Shown here piece by piece: positions 9,448-18,790 of a DNA stretch of 53,620 bases. The stretch comes from Alistipes sp. (GTDB taxonomy: Bacteria; Bacteroidota; Bacteroidia; Bacteroidales; Rikenellaceae). Both the position numbers and the translations under genes were made by a program. A model generated the notes under the pieces. The model was not told the DNA's origin and ran no database searches. It was given only the letters and a program-made list of their open reading frames with translations. The stretch is from positions 1 to 53,620 of the forward strand of contig JAGAPT010000044.1 in assembly GCA_017623115.1 (NCBI GenBank). The letters run 5' to 3'. How positions within the stretch are numbered: the first letter of the stretch is position 1; each line of letters opens with the position of its first letter.

Positions 9448-10761
9448 TTATTTGTTTTGACTCTCTTCAACAATACGCTCGTAGATGGTCTTCATCTTGG
9501 CAGCTACATTGTTCCATTTGAGGTTGGTAACCTCCTCCAGGCCCTTCGACGAGAACATATTCGCCAAAGCCGGATACTTAATCAGGGCGTACATGGCATC
9601 GGCCAGGGCGTCGACATCCCAGTAATCGACCTTCACGGCATAGTCCAACACCTCGGCTACACCACTCTGCTTCGAGATAATCACCGGTACGTTCGAGCGC
9701 ATAGCCTCCAGCGGCGAGATACCGAAGGGCTCCGAAACCGAAGGCATGACGTATACATCCGACAACTGGAACATCTTGTGTACATCCTCACCACGCAGGA
9801 AGCCCGTGAAGTGGAAGCGATCGGCGATACCCAGACGAGCCACACGACGAATCACATGGTTCATCATATCACCCGAACCGGCCATCACGAAGCGCACGTT
9901 GGGCACACGCTTCAGCACCTTGGCAGCAGCCTCGACAAAGTAGTCGGGACCCTTCTGATAGGTGATACGACCCAGGAAGGTGATGATCTTATCCTCGACA
10001 CCACGCTCGGGGGCTGCCGACTGTTTCTCGGCAAAGCGTACTGCGTTGTGTACCGTTACAACCTTCTCGGCAGGGATGCCGTAGCGGTTGATGACGATGT
10101 TGCGCGTGAGGTTTGATACGGCCATCACGCAATCGGCAGCCTGCATACCGGTCTTCTCGATGGCGTGTACCTGCGTATTGACATTCTCACCCGAACGGTC
10201 GTACTCGGTAGCGTGCATGTGGACCACGAGCGGCTTGCCCGAGACACGTTTGGCGGCGATACCGGCATAGTAGGTGAGCCAGTCGTGGGCGTGAATCACG
10301 TCGAATTGACCCTCCAAATCCTTGGCTACCTGTGCGGCAACCACCGCATAGCGGGCTACCTCCTCCATCAGGTTTGCTCCATACTTACCCGAGAAGGTGT
10401 AACGCTGTTTCCAGCAATCACTCTTCGACCAGACACGTTGCCCCGATTTTACAAACTCCTCGTGGTACGATTCGTACTCCTCGGGAGAGATGTAGGGCAC
10501 CATGTTCGAGTCGATGTGGATGAACGAAATCTTGTCGAGGATGTCGTCTGCACCGCTCTCGGTCGAGCCATAGACGGCCTCCACGTCGCTGGCATTCACC
10601 ACGCGAATGAAACGCTGATCCTCATCACCATAGGCATGAGGCACGATGAATGTCACATCCACTCCGTTGCGAGCCAGTCCACGCGTCATGCCATAGCACG
10701 CCGTACCCAGACCACCGGCAATGTGAGGCGGGAACTCCCAGCCGAACATTAAAACTCTCAT
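9448..10761 (-). CDS. GT4 glycosyltransferase, glycogen synthase-like
   Basis: The 437-aa cytosolic GT-B fold glycosyltransferase starts with MRVLMFGWEFPPHIAGGLGT, the nucleotide-sugar binding N-terminus of GT4/GT5-like enzymes. Conserved HAHDWLTYYAG, VHMHATEYDRSG, ITYQKGPDYFVEAA and the GT-B donor motif EPFGISPLEAM are all visible. It sits between the debranching enzyme (15-base gap) and the GH57 gene (18-base gap), so the three are almost certainly co-transcribed. From context it probably transfers glucose or short glucan chains in glycogen metabolism, but GT4 enzymes are diverse and donor and acceptor cannot be read from the sequence. The genuine GT3-type synthase domain is in the fusion gene just upstream. 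Confidence 0.88.
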   Translation of the reverse strand: MRVLMFGWEFPPHIAGGLGTACYGMTRGLARNGVDVTFIVPHAYGDEDQRFIRVVNASDVEAVYGSTESGADDILDKISFIHIDSNMVPYISPEEYESYHEEFVKSGQRVWSKSDCWKQRYTFSGKYGANLMEEVARYAVVAAQVAKDLEGQFDVIHAHDWLTYYAGIAAKRVSGKPLVVHMHATEYDRSGENVNTQVHAIEKTGMQAADCVMAVSNLTRNIVINRYGIPAEKVVTVHNAVRFAEKQSAAPERGVEDKIITFLGRITYQKGPDYFVEAAAKVLKRVPNVRFVMAGSGDMMNHVIRRVARLGIADRFHFTGFLRGEDVHKMFQLSDVYVMPSVSEPFGISPLEAMRSNVPVIISKQSGVAEVLDYAVKVDYWDVDALADAMYALIKYPALANMFSSKGLEEVTNLKWNNVAAKMKTIYERIVEESQNK

Positions 10762-10776
10762 AGTGATGTATCTTTT

Positions 10777-12819
10777 TTATTTTTTTGTTTCCTTCTTTTT
10801 CGGGGCTGCCTTCTTGGCAGGAGCCTTCTTCTCCGTGGTCTTCTTCTCGGCCTTCGGGGCTTTGGCAGCCTTCTTCGGAGCAGGCTTCTCCTCACCCTTG
10901 CGCTCGCGAATCATGGCGTGGATGTCCAGCACGGCACTTACCGACCAAGCCTGCGAGATAGCACCACGCGAAGCATACGGCGGGTCTGCATCGTAGAGCT
11001 CGCAAATCGAGCCGATGCCATAGCTCTGGATATCCTCCTCGAAGTACTCGAGAATCTCCTCGGCCGTCGGCAGGTAGCGGTCGCCATTGATGTCGAAGGC
11101 GGCAGCCACATAGAACGAGAGCATCCACGGCCATACCGAACCATTCTTACCGGCGAAGTCGCGCTCGGCGGGAGTACCCTCCTGCGAACCGCGGTAGAGC
11201 GGGTTGCGCGGCGAGAGCGTGCGCAGACCACGTGGGGTCAGCAGGTGCTGGCGAATCGTGCGCAGCGTGTCGAGAATCATCTCCGACGAGAGCATCTTGT
11301 AGGGAAGACCGCAGGCGATGACCATATTCGGACGGATGAAGGTGTTCGGACCCTCCTCACCGATGTAGTCGGCCAGGTAACCCTCCTTCAGCGGGAACAG
11401 GGCGTTGAACGACGCCTTGGTGAGCTCGGGAACACCCTCCCAAGCCTTTACAAACTCCTTATCCTTGTTCGTCTTGGCCAATTCGAGGGCATACATCACG
11501 GCGTTGTACCACAAGGCCTGTACCTCGACCTGATAGCCGTTACGAGGCGTTACGGCTTTGCCGTCGATGACCGAGTCCATCCACGATACGGGGAAACCCT
11601 CCGAGGTGGCCCAAATCAGGCCATTCTCGTTCATCACGATGCGACCGTCGATACCCTTGCGGTAGTTCTCCAGAATACCCTTCATAGCGGCACCATAACG
11701 CTTCCACACCTCCTTGGCACCGATGTGCTTCTCGAGGCGTTGCAGTGTCCAGAAGAACCACAGCGGAGCATCTACAGCCTCGCGGGCCGAAGCCGAACCG
11801 ACGAACATGCCATCCTGCATCTCGCCAACGAGCGTGTCGAGGGCATCAATGCAGTCCTCTTTGTGGTTCTGCTCGAGCGTGATACCGGGCAGCGAAACAA
11901 AGGTCTGGCGACCCTGCGGGCCATGCCACGGATAGCCCTTGATGACCTCCGTGCGACCACCGCGACGGATGACAAACTGACGGGCTGCGTGCTCCAGGCA
12001 GCTGATGAAGTCGATTTTGTGTGTACGGCGGGCAATCGACTGCTCGAACTTCTCCTCAATCTCCTTGGCCGACTGCATCTCATCGAGCGAGGCGGAGAAG
12101 ATGATGCTTTCGCCCTTCTTCAACTCGCACTCGAAATAGCCCGTCGTGAGCAGATCCTCGTAGCCATCATAGCCGCGTGCGAGGTCCTGCAGGTATTCGA
12201 AGTTGTAGTACCAATCGGGAGCCGGAACAAACTCGGCATCGGCCTTGCTCGTCTGCATATAGAGCCAGGGGAACGAGTCGTACATGCGGCACTTTACACC
12301 ATTTACGGCCGGGTAGGAGTGACCGTCAGCCTCCATGTTGGCGTGCGTCAGTGCGTGCTTGTCGCGGAAAGCGAGGAAGGGACGCAGACGCAACTTCGTC
12401 TCCGAGTGGGCATCCACGAGCGTGTAGCGAATCATGAGCTGCGTGCGTTTGTGAATCCACAGCAACTCCTTCTTCAGAATCACGCCACCGACACGATAGG
12501 TAATGGTCGGAGTGGGGGTGTACTCGAAGTCGGTGATGTACTTGTGACCACGTGGCTCGTAAACCCCTTTGAAGCGGTGGAGAGCCAGGTTGAACGACTG
12601 ATCATGCTGCACGATGGTCTCGTCGAGCGACGAGAGTAGCACATAGGTCCGGTCGCTCTGGTCGATGGGTGCCACAATCAAACCGTGGTACTTACGGGTG
12701 TTGCAGCAGACAATCGTCGTGCTCATGTAACCGCCGATACGGTCGGTCGAGAGCATCTCGCGCTGGAGTGAGTATTCCAGGTTACCAAGCGAGGCTTTGT
12801 CGAATGTTAAGGCTGACAT
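10777..12819 (-). CDS. Glycogen debranching enzyme (amylo-alpha-1,6-glucosidase) with Lys/Ala-rich tail
   Basis: The 680-aa product matches the bacterial GH133-type debranching enzyme that removes alpha-1,6 branch glucose from glycogen. The N-terminal domain carries DRIGGYMSTT and NTRKYHGLIVAP. The catalytic (alpha/alpha) barrel carries KGYPWHGPQGRQTFVSLPG, DAPLWFFWTLQ, EGFPVSWMDSV and QVEVQALWYNA. The C-terminus is unusual: the last ~35 residues are almost only Lys, Ala, Pro, Glu and Thr, like a histone H1-type tail. I chose the ATG at 12819 (MSALTFDKASLGN), because the open frame to 12921 adds 34 residues of low-complexity sequence with no family match. It is the first gene of the GH133-GT4-GH57 run; a 266-bp gap separates it from the upstream fusion gene. 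Confidence 0.93.
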   Translation of the reverse strand: MSALTFDKASLGNLEYSLQREMLSTDRIGGYMSTTIVCCNTRKYHGLIVAPIDQSDRTYVLLSSLDETIVQHDQSFNLALHRFKGVYEPRGHKYITDFEYTPTPTITYRVGGVILKKELLWIHKRTQLMIRYTLVDAHSETKLRLRPFLAFRDKHALTHANMEADGHSYPAVNGVKCRMYDSFPWLYMQTSKADAEFVPAPDWYYNFEYLQDLARGYDGYEDLLTTGYFECELKKGESIIFSASLDEMQSAKEIEEKFEQSIARRTHKIDFISCLEHAARQFVIRRGGRTEVIKGYPWHGPQGRQTFVSLPGITLEQNHKEDCIDALDTLVGEMQDGMFVGSASAREAVDAPLWFFWTLQRLEKHIGAKEVWKRYGAAMKGILENYRKGIDGRIVMNENGLIWATSEGFPVSWMDSVIDGKAVTPRNGYQVEVQALWYNAVMYALELAKTNKDKEFVKAWEGVPELTKASFNALFPLKEGYLADYIGEEGPNTFIRPNMVIACGLPYKMLSSEMILDTLRTIRQHLLTPRGLRTLSPRNPLYRGSQEGTPAERDFAGKNGSVWPWMLSFYVAAAFDINGDRYLPTAEEILEYFEEDIQSYGIGSICELYDADPPYASRGAISQAWSVSAVLDIHAMIRERKGEEKPAPKKAAKAPKAEKKTTEKKAPAKKAAPKKKETKK

Positions 12820-13020
12820 ATTCTGTGTATAAATCTGTTCGTTCGTTAAAGTTAATAAAAAAATCGGTACATTGTACTCCATTTCGTGAAAAATTCTTTT
12901 TTTGTTCACTCTTTTGTACAATTTGCATAGCGAGCTGTGCCGATTTTTGCCTGTTATGGCCTATTTGGAGCAGGCAGTTCTCTATATATAATAGGTATCC
13001 GTTCCAAAAGTTCATAAGAT

Positions 13021-13056
13021 GAGCCCGACGGAAACGTACTCCGTTTCGCCGGGCTC
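13021..13056 (-). terminator. Strong hairpin after the glycogen fusion gene
   Basis: GAGCCCG (13021-13027) pairs with CGGGCTC (13050-13056), and an inner arm pairs 13031-13036 with 13042-13047. In the minus direction only a weak T-rich stretch follows, so it may be an imperfect terminator or a processing/attenuation hairpin. No gene is visible in 12820-13085. Confidence 0.5.
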
Positions 13057-13085
13057 ACGCTTCGGGTTTATCGCTACTCAATGCG

Positions 13086-16000
13086 CTATGCCCACTTCAC
13101 CAATGCGAAGTCCATGCGATGAGCCAGGTGCTCGTTCTGCGGGAAGATACGCAGTGCGTAGTCGAACGTACCGGCCTCATCGGGCGTGTACTCCAACGTG
13201 TAGGTTACCTGCGTACCCTCGACCTGCGTGCGCTCGAGAGCAATCGTGCGCTTCACGTCAACCGACTCGCGACCGACAATCTGCTGAGCGACAACCATCT
13301 CAACGCCGATATCCTCGGGCTGGAGGTTCTGGATGTCGAGTGTTACCGAGAAACGGTACTTCGAACCGACGAAGATAGCCTCCTGGTCGAGCTGCACACG
13401 CTCCGTGTTCACTACGCGAACACCATCCCAGGCAGCCGAAACCTTGCGCTTCCAGGCGGCCAACTCGCGGGCGAGCTGATAGCCACCGGCCGTAATCTCG
13501 CGCTTGCGGGCAGCCAGCTTGTTGTAGAAACGCTCCTCGTAGTCGATGAGCATGCGGTTTGTCGTGAAGTTCGAGGCGATATCGGCCACGCAGCTCTTCA
13601 CCGACTCCACCCACTCATGCGGAATACCGTCAGACGAGCGGTTGTAGTATTTCGGGGCGATCTGATCCTCGATGGTGTTGTAAATCATCTCGGCATCGAG
13701 CTCATCCTGGAAGTGCTGGTCGGTGAAGGTGCGCTCCATCGGAAGCATCCAGCCGGCACCCTCCTTGTAGCCCTCAACCCACCATCCGTCGAGTACCGAG
13801 AACTGCATCACACCATTCATGACGCACTTCTCGCCCGATGTACCCGAGGCCTCCAAGGGTCGGGTCGGCGTGTTGAGCCATACGTCAACGCCCTGTACCA
13901 TGCGGCGAGCCAACTCCATATCGTAGTTCTGCAGGAAGAGAATCTTACCTACGAACTCCGGCATAGCCGAAACCTCGACGATGCGCTTGATCAGATCCTG
14001 GCCCGGCTTGTCGTGCGGGTGAGCTTTACCGGCAAAGATGAACTGCACGGGACGCTCCTTATTGTTTACAATGGCCGACAGACGCTCTAGGTTCGTGAAG
14101 AGCAGGTGTGCACGCTTGTAGGTGGCAAAGCGACGTGCGAAACCAATCGTCAGCACCTCGGGCTTGATGCCCTCGATGATTTGTACCATCTGGCGCGGCG
14201 AGTCGAGGCGTACCTGACGCGGATCGCTGTAGCGACGACGGATGTGGTGAATCAGACGCTCCTTGAGCTTCATGCGCTCCGACCAGAGCTCCTCATCGGG
14301 AATCTGTTTTACCTTCTGCCATGCCGGAATGTCATATACGTGGCCTTCGAAACCATCTGCAAAGTAGCGCGAGTAGAGGCGACGCAACGACGTGGCAATC
14401 CAGGTCGGGAAGTGTACACCGTTCGTAACATAGCCGATGTGGAGCTCGTTCTTGAAGTAGCCCGGCCACATGTTGCCTAAGATATCCTTCGATACCTCAC
14501 CGTGCAACCACGACACGCCATTTACCTCCTGCGAGAGGTTGCAGGCCAATACCGACATCGAGAACTTCTCGTTCGGGTCGTTCGGGTTGGTCTTACCGAG
14601 GTTGATGTACTGCTCCCAGGTGATGCCCAGCACGTCGGGATAGTGCGACATGTACTGACGAATCATCGACTCGGGGAAGGCATCGTGACCTGCCGGAACG
14701 GGGGTGTGGGTCGTAAAGAGCGACGAGGAACGAATCACCTCCAAGGCCTCCGAGAACGAAAGACGCTTGTGGTTCACCAGGTCGCGGATACGCTCGATGC
14801 CGATGAAGGCGGCGTGACCCTCGTTGCAGTGGTATACGTCGTGCTTGATGCCCATCTGGCGCAGGGCGCGGATGCCACCGATGCCGAGCAGAATCTCCTG
14901 CTTGAGGCGGTTCTCCCAGTCGCCACCATAGAGGTAGTGGGTAATTTGACGATCCTCCTCGAGGTTGGCCTCGTAGTCCGTATCGAGCAGGTAGAGGTTC
15001 GTGCGACCTACCTGGCAGAGCCATACACGAGCCGACAACGTACGACCCGGCAGGGCGATATCGACCGTCACCCAGCCACCTGCGGCATCACGCACGGGCG
15101 AGATGGGCAGCTTGTAGAAGTTCTGGGCCTCGTAGGTAGCCTCCTGGGCACCCTGCGACGAGAGACGCTGCGTGAAATAACCATAGCGATAGAGCAGACC
15201 GACGGCTGCCATCGGAACATTCTTATCCGAAGCCTCCTTCAGGTAGTCTCCGGCCAGAATACCGAGACCTCCCGAGTAAATCTTGAGCGACGAGTGCAGA
15301 CCGTACTCCATCGAGAAGTAGGAGATGGTCGTGGCACCCTCGGCCGGCTTCTCCTCCATGTAGGCGCGGAACTGGCCATATACAGCATCGAGCTGTGCGA
15401 GGAACTCCTTGCTCTGCTCCAACTGCTTGAGACGCTCCATCGGCAATTTGTCGAGGAAGGCGATAGGATTCTGGTCGCAAGCCAACCACAGCTGCTGATC
15501 GATACCCTCGAACAGGTCGCGGGCACTCGGATTCCAGCACCACCAGAGGTTGCGCGAAAGCTCCTCCAAGGCGTGCAGACGCTGCGGAAGGGTCTTGTCA
15601 ATCATCATGCGATTCCAGCTCGGCTTCTCCACGAAGAGCTGCTGACGCACGAAGTTAATCTGCTCGGTGCGGGCACCACCCTCACCCAGCAGGGCGCGGT
15701 TCGTGCGGATGACCGAACTCTCGAGAGCCTCGGCATAGGCCTGCTCGTAGTAGGGATAGAGGCTCTTCCAGAGGGCGGTCTTCGAAATATCGAAGGCCGA
15801 CTTGCGTACCTCGGCAATCTGCTCGGCATTCAGCTGGCTGAAACGCAGCAGCGCATCGGCAATCTTGATGGTTACCTCGATGTCGTTGTAGTCGTCGCGA
15901 CGGATAACCTCTACACCGGCGTGGTCGATCTTCTTGTCAACCCACATGCCGAAGCCGGCCAGTGTCGTTGTGATGGTCGGCACCGAGAAGGCTACCGACT

Positions 16001-17336
16001 CCAGCGGCGTGTAGCCCCACGGCTCGTAGTACGATGGGTAGACCGTTACGTCCATACCTACCAACAACTCGTAGTAGTGCTTGTTGAAGATGCCATCCTG
16101 GGCATTGAGGTAGGTCGGCACGAAGATGACCTTCACCTTCGACTGCTCGGTCGTCAGAATCGAGCCACTGATGGCGTTGACAACCTGGTCGGTCGACTGA
16201 TACTCCAAGCGGTGGGTCGAATATTTGTATTGGCTCTGGTCAATCGGGTTCTTGGCATCGGCCAGGTGTGCCTGCAAATCCTGACGGGCACCATAGTTGG
16301 CGGCCGGTACGGTGATGTAAGCCAGCACCTCACGCTGCAGCTGATCCGACGTGGCCAGACGCTTGAGCGACTCGATGAAGAGATCCAGACCCTTGTTGCG
16401 GAACTCGTAGCGACCGCTCGTGCCCACGATCAGGGGCTCGGTTGCGAACTTCTGTCCGAGGCAGGCCTCAGCCACCTCAATCATCGCCTTGCGAGCCTCT
16501 TTACGCTTCTTGTCGAACTCCTTGCCACTCCATACGATGTCGTTCTCGAACCCATTGGGCGTTACGCCATCCGGCTCACGGCCGATCAGGTATTTGCACT
16601 CGTTGGCCGTGATGTCGCTCACGGTGAGGAACGAGTCGGTGTAGGTGGCGGCCATCTTCTCGATCGAATGCTTGGCCATGACGTTGAACTGGCGAGCCAG
16701 GTCATCGGCGTTGAACTTCGTCAAGTCGTTGTAGAGCGGCAGACGATTGCCGGCAATGCAGCGGCCCATCACCGTGGCGTGGGTCGTGAAGAGGGTAGCG
16801 ATGTAGGGAGCGTAGGAGCGCAGGTAGAGGGCTCCGGCAGCCGTCATCCACTCGTGGAAGTGGGCAGCTACCTTCTCCGTGGCGGTGCAGAAGGTGTCGA
16901 CATAAGAGGCGATTACCTGTCCTGCAGCCCAACCGAAGAGTACCGGCTCGACATAATCCCACTGACCCGAAATCGAGTCTACGTGGTACTCGTCCCACAA
17001 CTTCTTCAAAATCTCGTCCTTCTTGGCGAAGAGCGACGTAAAGTCAATCAGAATGGCCAACGGCTCGCCCTGAATCTTCCAGCGACCTACGCGGATGCGG
17101 ATACCCTCCTCGTAGACGCTCTGACGCCAGGCGCGCAGCAGCGTCGAATCCTCTTCGAACTCGGGGTTCTTCCCCTCGTGCTGCAGGTCAGGGCCAATCA
17201 GTACATAGTGGTCGTTGAATTTGCGCAGCGCGGTCTTGGCTTTGGTTGCAATGACGGTGTGAATACCGCCAACTTTGTTGCATACCTCCCAGCTCACCTC
17301 AAACAAGTGATCGGGAGTCATTTTCGTGTTGCTCAT
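13086..17336 (-). CDS. Fused glycogen synthase (GT3) - alpha-glucan phosphorylase (GT35)
   Basis: This 1416-aa protein joins two opposing glycogen enzymes. Residues ~1-575 are a eukaryote-type GT3 glycogen synthase: FEVSWEVCNKVGGIHTV at the N-terminus and the GT-B donor motif YEPWGYTPLESVAF near residue 440. From ~582 (LPQRLHALEELSRNLWWCWNP) a DUF3417-like leader begins, followed by an alpha-glucan phosphorylase domain (SMEYGLHSSLKIYSGGLGILAGD). The pyridoxal-phosphate Lys lies in GTSGEKCVMNG near residue 1169. A C-terminal beta-rich domain covers about 1320-1416. Synthesis from nucleotide-glucose and phosphorolysis to glucose 1-phosphate would thus sit on one chain. There is no frameshift or stop between the halves. 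A good minus-strand promoter precedes it, and the debranching operon lies downstream. Both domain calls are strong; how the two activities are balanced is unknown. Confidence 0.93.
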   Translation of the reverse strand: MSNTKMTPDHLFEVSWEVCNKVGGIHTVIATKAKTALRKFNDHYVLIGPDLQHEGKNPEFEEDSTLLRAWRQSVYEEGIRIRVGRWKIQGEPLAILIDFTSLFAKKDEILKKLWDEYHVDSISGQWDYVEPVLFGWAAGQVIASYVDTFCTATEKVAAHFHEWMTAAGALYLRSYAPYIATLFTTHATVMGRCIAGNRLPLYNDLTKFNADDLARQFNVMAKHSIEKMAATYTDSFLTVSDITANECKYLIGREPDGVTPNGFENDIVWSGKEFDKKRKEARKAMIEVAEACLGQKFATEPLIVGTSGRYEFRNKGLDLFIESLKRLATSDQLQREVLAYITVPAANYGARQDLQAHLADAKNPIDQSQYKYSTHRLEYQSTDQVVNAISGSILTTEQSKVKVIFVPTYLNAQDGIFNKHYYELLVGMDVTVYPSYYEPWGYTPLESVAFSVPTITTTLAGFGMWVDKKIDHAGVEVIRRDDYNDIEVTIKIADALLRFSQLNAEQIAEVRKSAFDISKTALWKSLYPYYEQAYAEALESSVIRTNRALLGEGGARTEQINFVRQQLFVEKPSWNRMMIDKTLPQRLHALEELSRNLWWCWNPSARDLFEGIDQQLWLACDQNPIAFLDKLPMERLKQLEQSKEFLAQLDAVYGQFRAYMEEKPAEGATTISYFSMEYGLHSSLKIYSGGLGILAGDYLKEASDKNVPMAAVGLLYRYGYFTQRLSSQGAQEATYEAQNFYKLPISPVRDAAGGWVTVDIALPGRTLSARVWLCQVGRTNLYLLDTDYEANLEEDRQITHYLYGGDWENRLKQEILLGIGGIRALRQMGIKHDVYHCNEGHAAFIGIERIRDLVNHKRLSFSEALEVIRSSSLFTTHTPVPAGHDAFPESMIRQYMSHYPDVLGITWEQYINLGKTNPNDPNEKFSMSVLACNLSQEVNGVSWLHGEVSKDILGNMWPGYFKNELHIGYVTNGVHFPTWIATSLRRLYSRYFADGFEGHVYDIPAWQKVKQIPDEELWSERMKLKERLIHHIRRRYSDPRQVRLDSPRQMVQIIEGIKPEVLTIGFARRFATYKRAHLLFTNLERLSAIVNNKERPVQFIFAGKAHPHDKPGQDLIKRIVEVSAMPEFVGKILFLQNYDMELARRMVQGVDVWLNTPTRPLEASGTSGEKCVMNGVMQFSVLDGWWVEGYKEGAGWMLPMERTFTDQHFQDELDAEMIYNTIEDQIAPKYYNRSSDGIPHEWVESVKSCVADIASNFTTNRMLIDYEERFYNKLAARKREITAGGYQLARELAAWKRKVSAAWDGVRVVNTERVQLDQEAIFVGSKYRFSVTLDIQNLQPEDIGVEMVVAQQIVGRESVDVKRTIALERTQVEGTQVTYTLEYTPDEAGTFDYALRIFPQNEHLAHRMDFALVKWA

Positions 17337-17382
17337 ATAGGGTTTTTAATTGTGTTATTTCGCTAACTGAAAATTTCGGTCG

Positions 17383-17414
17383 CAAAAGTACTACTTATAT
17401 TTATATATTCCAAT
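17383..17414 (-). promoter_or_regulatory. Promoter of the synthase-phosphorylase fusion gene
   Basis: Read on the minus strand, TACTTTTG (plus 17383-17390) is the -7 element and ATTG (plus 17411-17414) a near -33 element, 20 bases apart. The leader would be about 43 nt. Confidence 0.75.
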
Positions 17415-17470
17415 ATTTTCAATTTTTTTAATAATATTTTGTCAATATTCGACACTTTTTCGCAAAAGTG

Positions 17471-18583
17471 TTAATCGGCAAATAATGAGGAGATTATACT
17501 ATCGGACACGAGTAGGTGTTCGATGGGGATGGATAGCCGTTCGTCGGTTTGAATCAACCGCTCGGCAGCCATTTCCTGCCGTGCGTCTGCTTCGAGGCGC
17601 TTTCGCTCGCCGGAGCCAAATCGAGCCTCGAAATCGGGGAGTGAAAGTCCCTCGACGGTACGCAGGCGGGTCATGATGTATTCGTCGATGCGGTTCCTTG
17701 TGGTAAGTTTCTCCTGCTCAGGAGATTGCCCTTTAATGTAACCCTCGACCGACGCCACATTCCATTGGCGTGAATCCCCATCGAAGGAGTGGGCTGCAGG
17801 GCCGATACCGAGGTAGGGAATCCCTTGCCAATAGTTGCCATTGTGGCGAGCCCGATAACCCGGAAGAGCGTAGTTCGAAATTTCGTAGTGGTCGAATCTC
17901 GCCTCGCTGAGCCGTTCGTGCAGGCGCATAAACTCCTCCTCGCACACCGTGTCGGCTACCTCTGTGAGTTCCCCTTTGGCGGCCATCACGCCAAAGCGTG
18001 TGCGCGGCTCGATGGTCAAAAGGTATGCCGAAATGTGCTGTACGCCAAGCTCGAGAGCCTGGTCGATGCTCCGCTCCCAGGCGGCACCGCCATACCCCGG
18101 CACACCGAAGATGAGGTCGATGGTCAGGTTGTCGAAGCCGGCTGCTTGGGCGTCTTTGACCGCACGGATGGCTTGGGCTGCCGTATGGCGACGATTCATC
18201 AGGCGAAGGCATCCATCGTCGAAGGATTGGATGCCGATGGAGAGACGGTCGATGCCTATCGTGCGTAAGTCGTTCAGATATTGCGGGTTGAGGTCGTCCG
18301 GATTAGCCTCGAGGGTGCTCTCCTCGAGCCCCGTGCAATCGAAGTGGCGGGCGGTGGTGTCGAGCAGGCTCTTCAGTTGCTCGATGGTGCAGAGCGAGGG
18401 GGTGCCCCCTCCGAAATAGCGGGTGCGAATCGGCTCGCCCCGCAGATAGTCGTGGCGTTGCTCGATTTCGCGACACATCGCCTCGATGAGTTGGGGTAGG
18501 CGGCCGATTTGTGCCGTGCGATAGAAGTCGCAGTAGCTGCAAATCCGCTTGCAAAAGGGAATATGGTAGTAAATGCCGGCCAT
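17471..18583 (-). CDS. hemW: HemW-type radical SAM protein
   Basis: This is a 370-aa cytosolic radical SAM protein of the HemW (formerly HemN-like) family, thought to act in heme delivery rather than as a coproporphyrinogen dehydrogenase. The N-terminus GIYYHIPFCKRICSYCDFY contains the CxxxCxxC cluster motif followed by Asp-Phe, and YFGGGTPSL, ANPDDL, RLSIGIQSFDD and DLIFGVPG follow as expected. The C-terminal HemW domain has YEISNYALPG and GIGPAAHSFDG. The start at 18583 (MAGIYYHIPFC) is chosen because the longer frame to 18607 runs through the -7 promoter element. The promoter leaves only about 8 bases before this ATG, so the mRNA should be leaderless or nearly so. The stop overlaps a small hairpin before the fusion gene's promoter. 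Confidence 0.93.
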   Translation of the reverse strand: MAGIYYHIPFCKRICSYCDFYRTAQIGRLPQLIEAMCREIEQRHDYLRGEPIRTRYFGGGTPSLCTIEQLKSLLDTTARHFDCTGLEESTLEANPDDLNPQYLNDLRTIGIDRLSIGIQSFDDGCLRLMNRRHTAAQAIRAVKDAQAAGFDNLTIDLIFGVPGYGGAAWERSIDQALELGVQHISAYLLTIEPRTRFGVMAAKGELTEVADTVCEEEFMRLHERLSEARFDHYEISNYALPGYRARHNGNYWQGIPYLGIGPAAHSFDGDSRQWNVASVEGYIKGQSPEQEKLTTRNRIDEYIMTRLRTVEGLSLPDFEARFGSGERKRLEADARQEMAAERLIQTDERLSIPIEHLLVSDSIISSLFAD

Positions 18584-18591
18584 TGGGACAC

Positions 18592-18623
18592 CAAAGATAA
18601 AATTCAAAATCGGGAATGCAAAA
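18592..18623 (-). promoter_or_regulatory. Promoter of hemW, almost abutting the start codon
   Basis: On the minus strand, TTTG (plus 18620-18623), a 20-base spacer and TATCTTTG (plus 18592-18599) form a perfect Bacteroidetes promoter. The ATG of hemW begins only 8 bases downstream. Confidence 0.88.
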
Positions 18624-18754
18624 TTTAGCCTGCAAAATTCAGTGAATTAGCGGGAAAATGGGTTGGTAGGCGGGCGATTTTGGGGTGTGATTGCTTCCCT
18701 CGGGCGGGTAAATGTTACCAAATTGTTAAATTTATTTATTTTATTCCTAAAAAA

Positions 18755-18786
18755 TTTGCATAATTCGAAAAGTGGCCTTATCTTTG
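18755..18786 (+). promoter_or_regulatory. Perfect promoter of a non-coding transcript
   Basis: TTTG at 18755-18758 and TATCTTTG at 18779-18786 are spaced by exactly 20 bases. No credible coding frame follows before two terminator-like T-runs. Confidence 0.88.
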
Positions 18787-18790
18787 CATC

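Noticed and set aside
10918-12639. A 573-codon open frame opposite the debranching enzyme
   Set aside because: Same reason: a shadow of a biased coding sequence, without promoter or recognisable domains.
12820-12921. A longer start for the debranching enzyme
   Set aside because: The extra 34 residues resemble translated A/T-rich leader and match nothing in the family.
14502-17366. A 954-codon open frame opposite the glycogen fusion gene
   Set aside because: It lies wholly antisense to a gene with intact catalytic motifs, shows no protein-family character, and reflects codon bias that avoids stops on the complementary strand.
17452-17471. ACACTTTT/AAAAGTGT hairpin as the hemW terminator
   Set aside because: No T-run follows in the minus direction and the stem is A/T-rich, so termination is doubtful.
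18651-18718. G-rich stretch after the hemW promoter as a second quadruplex
   Set aside because: Loops are too long and one tract has only two G, so the motif is weak.
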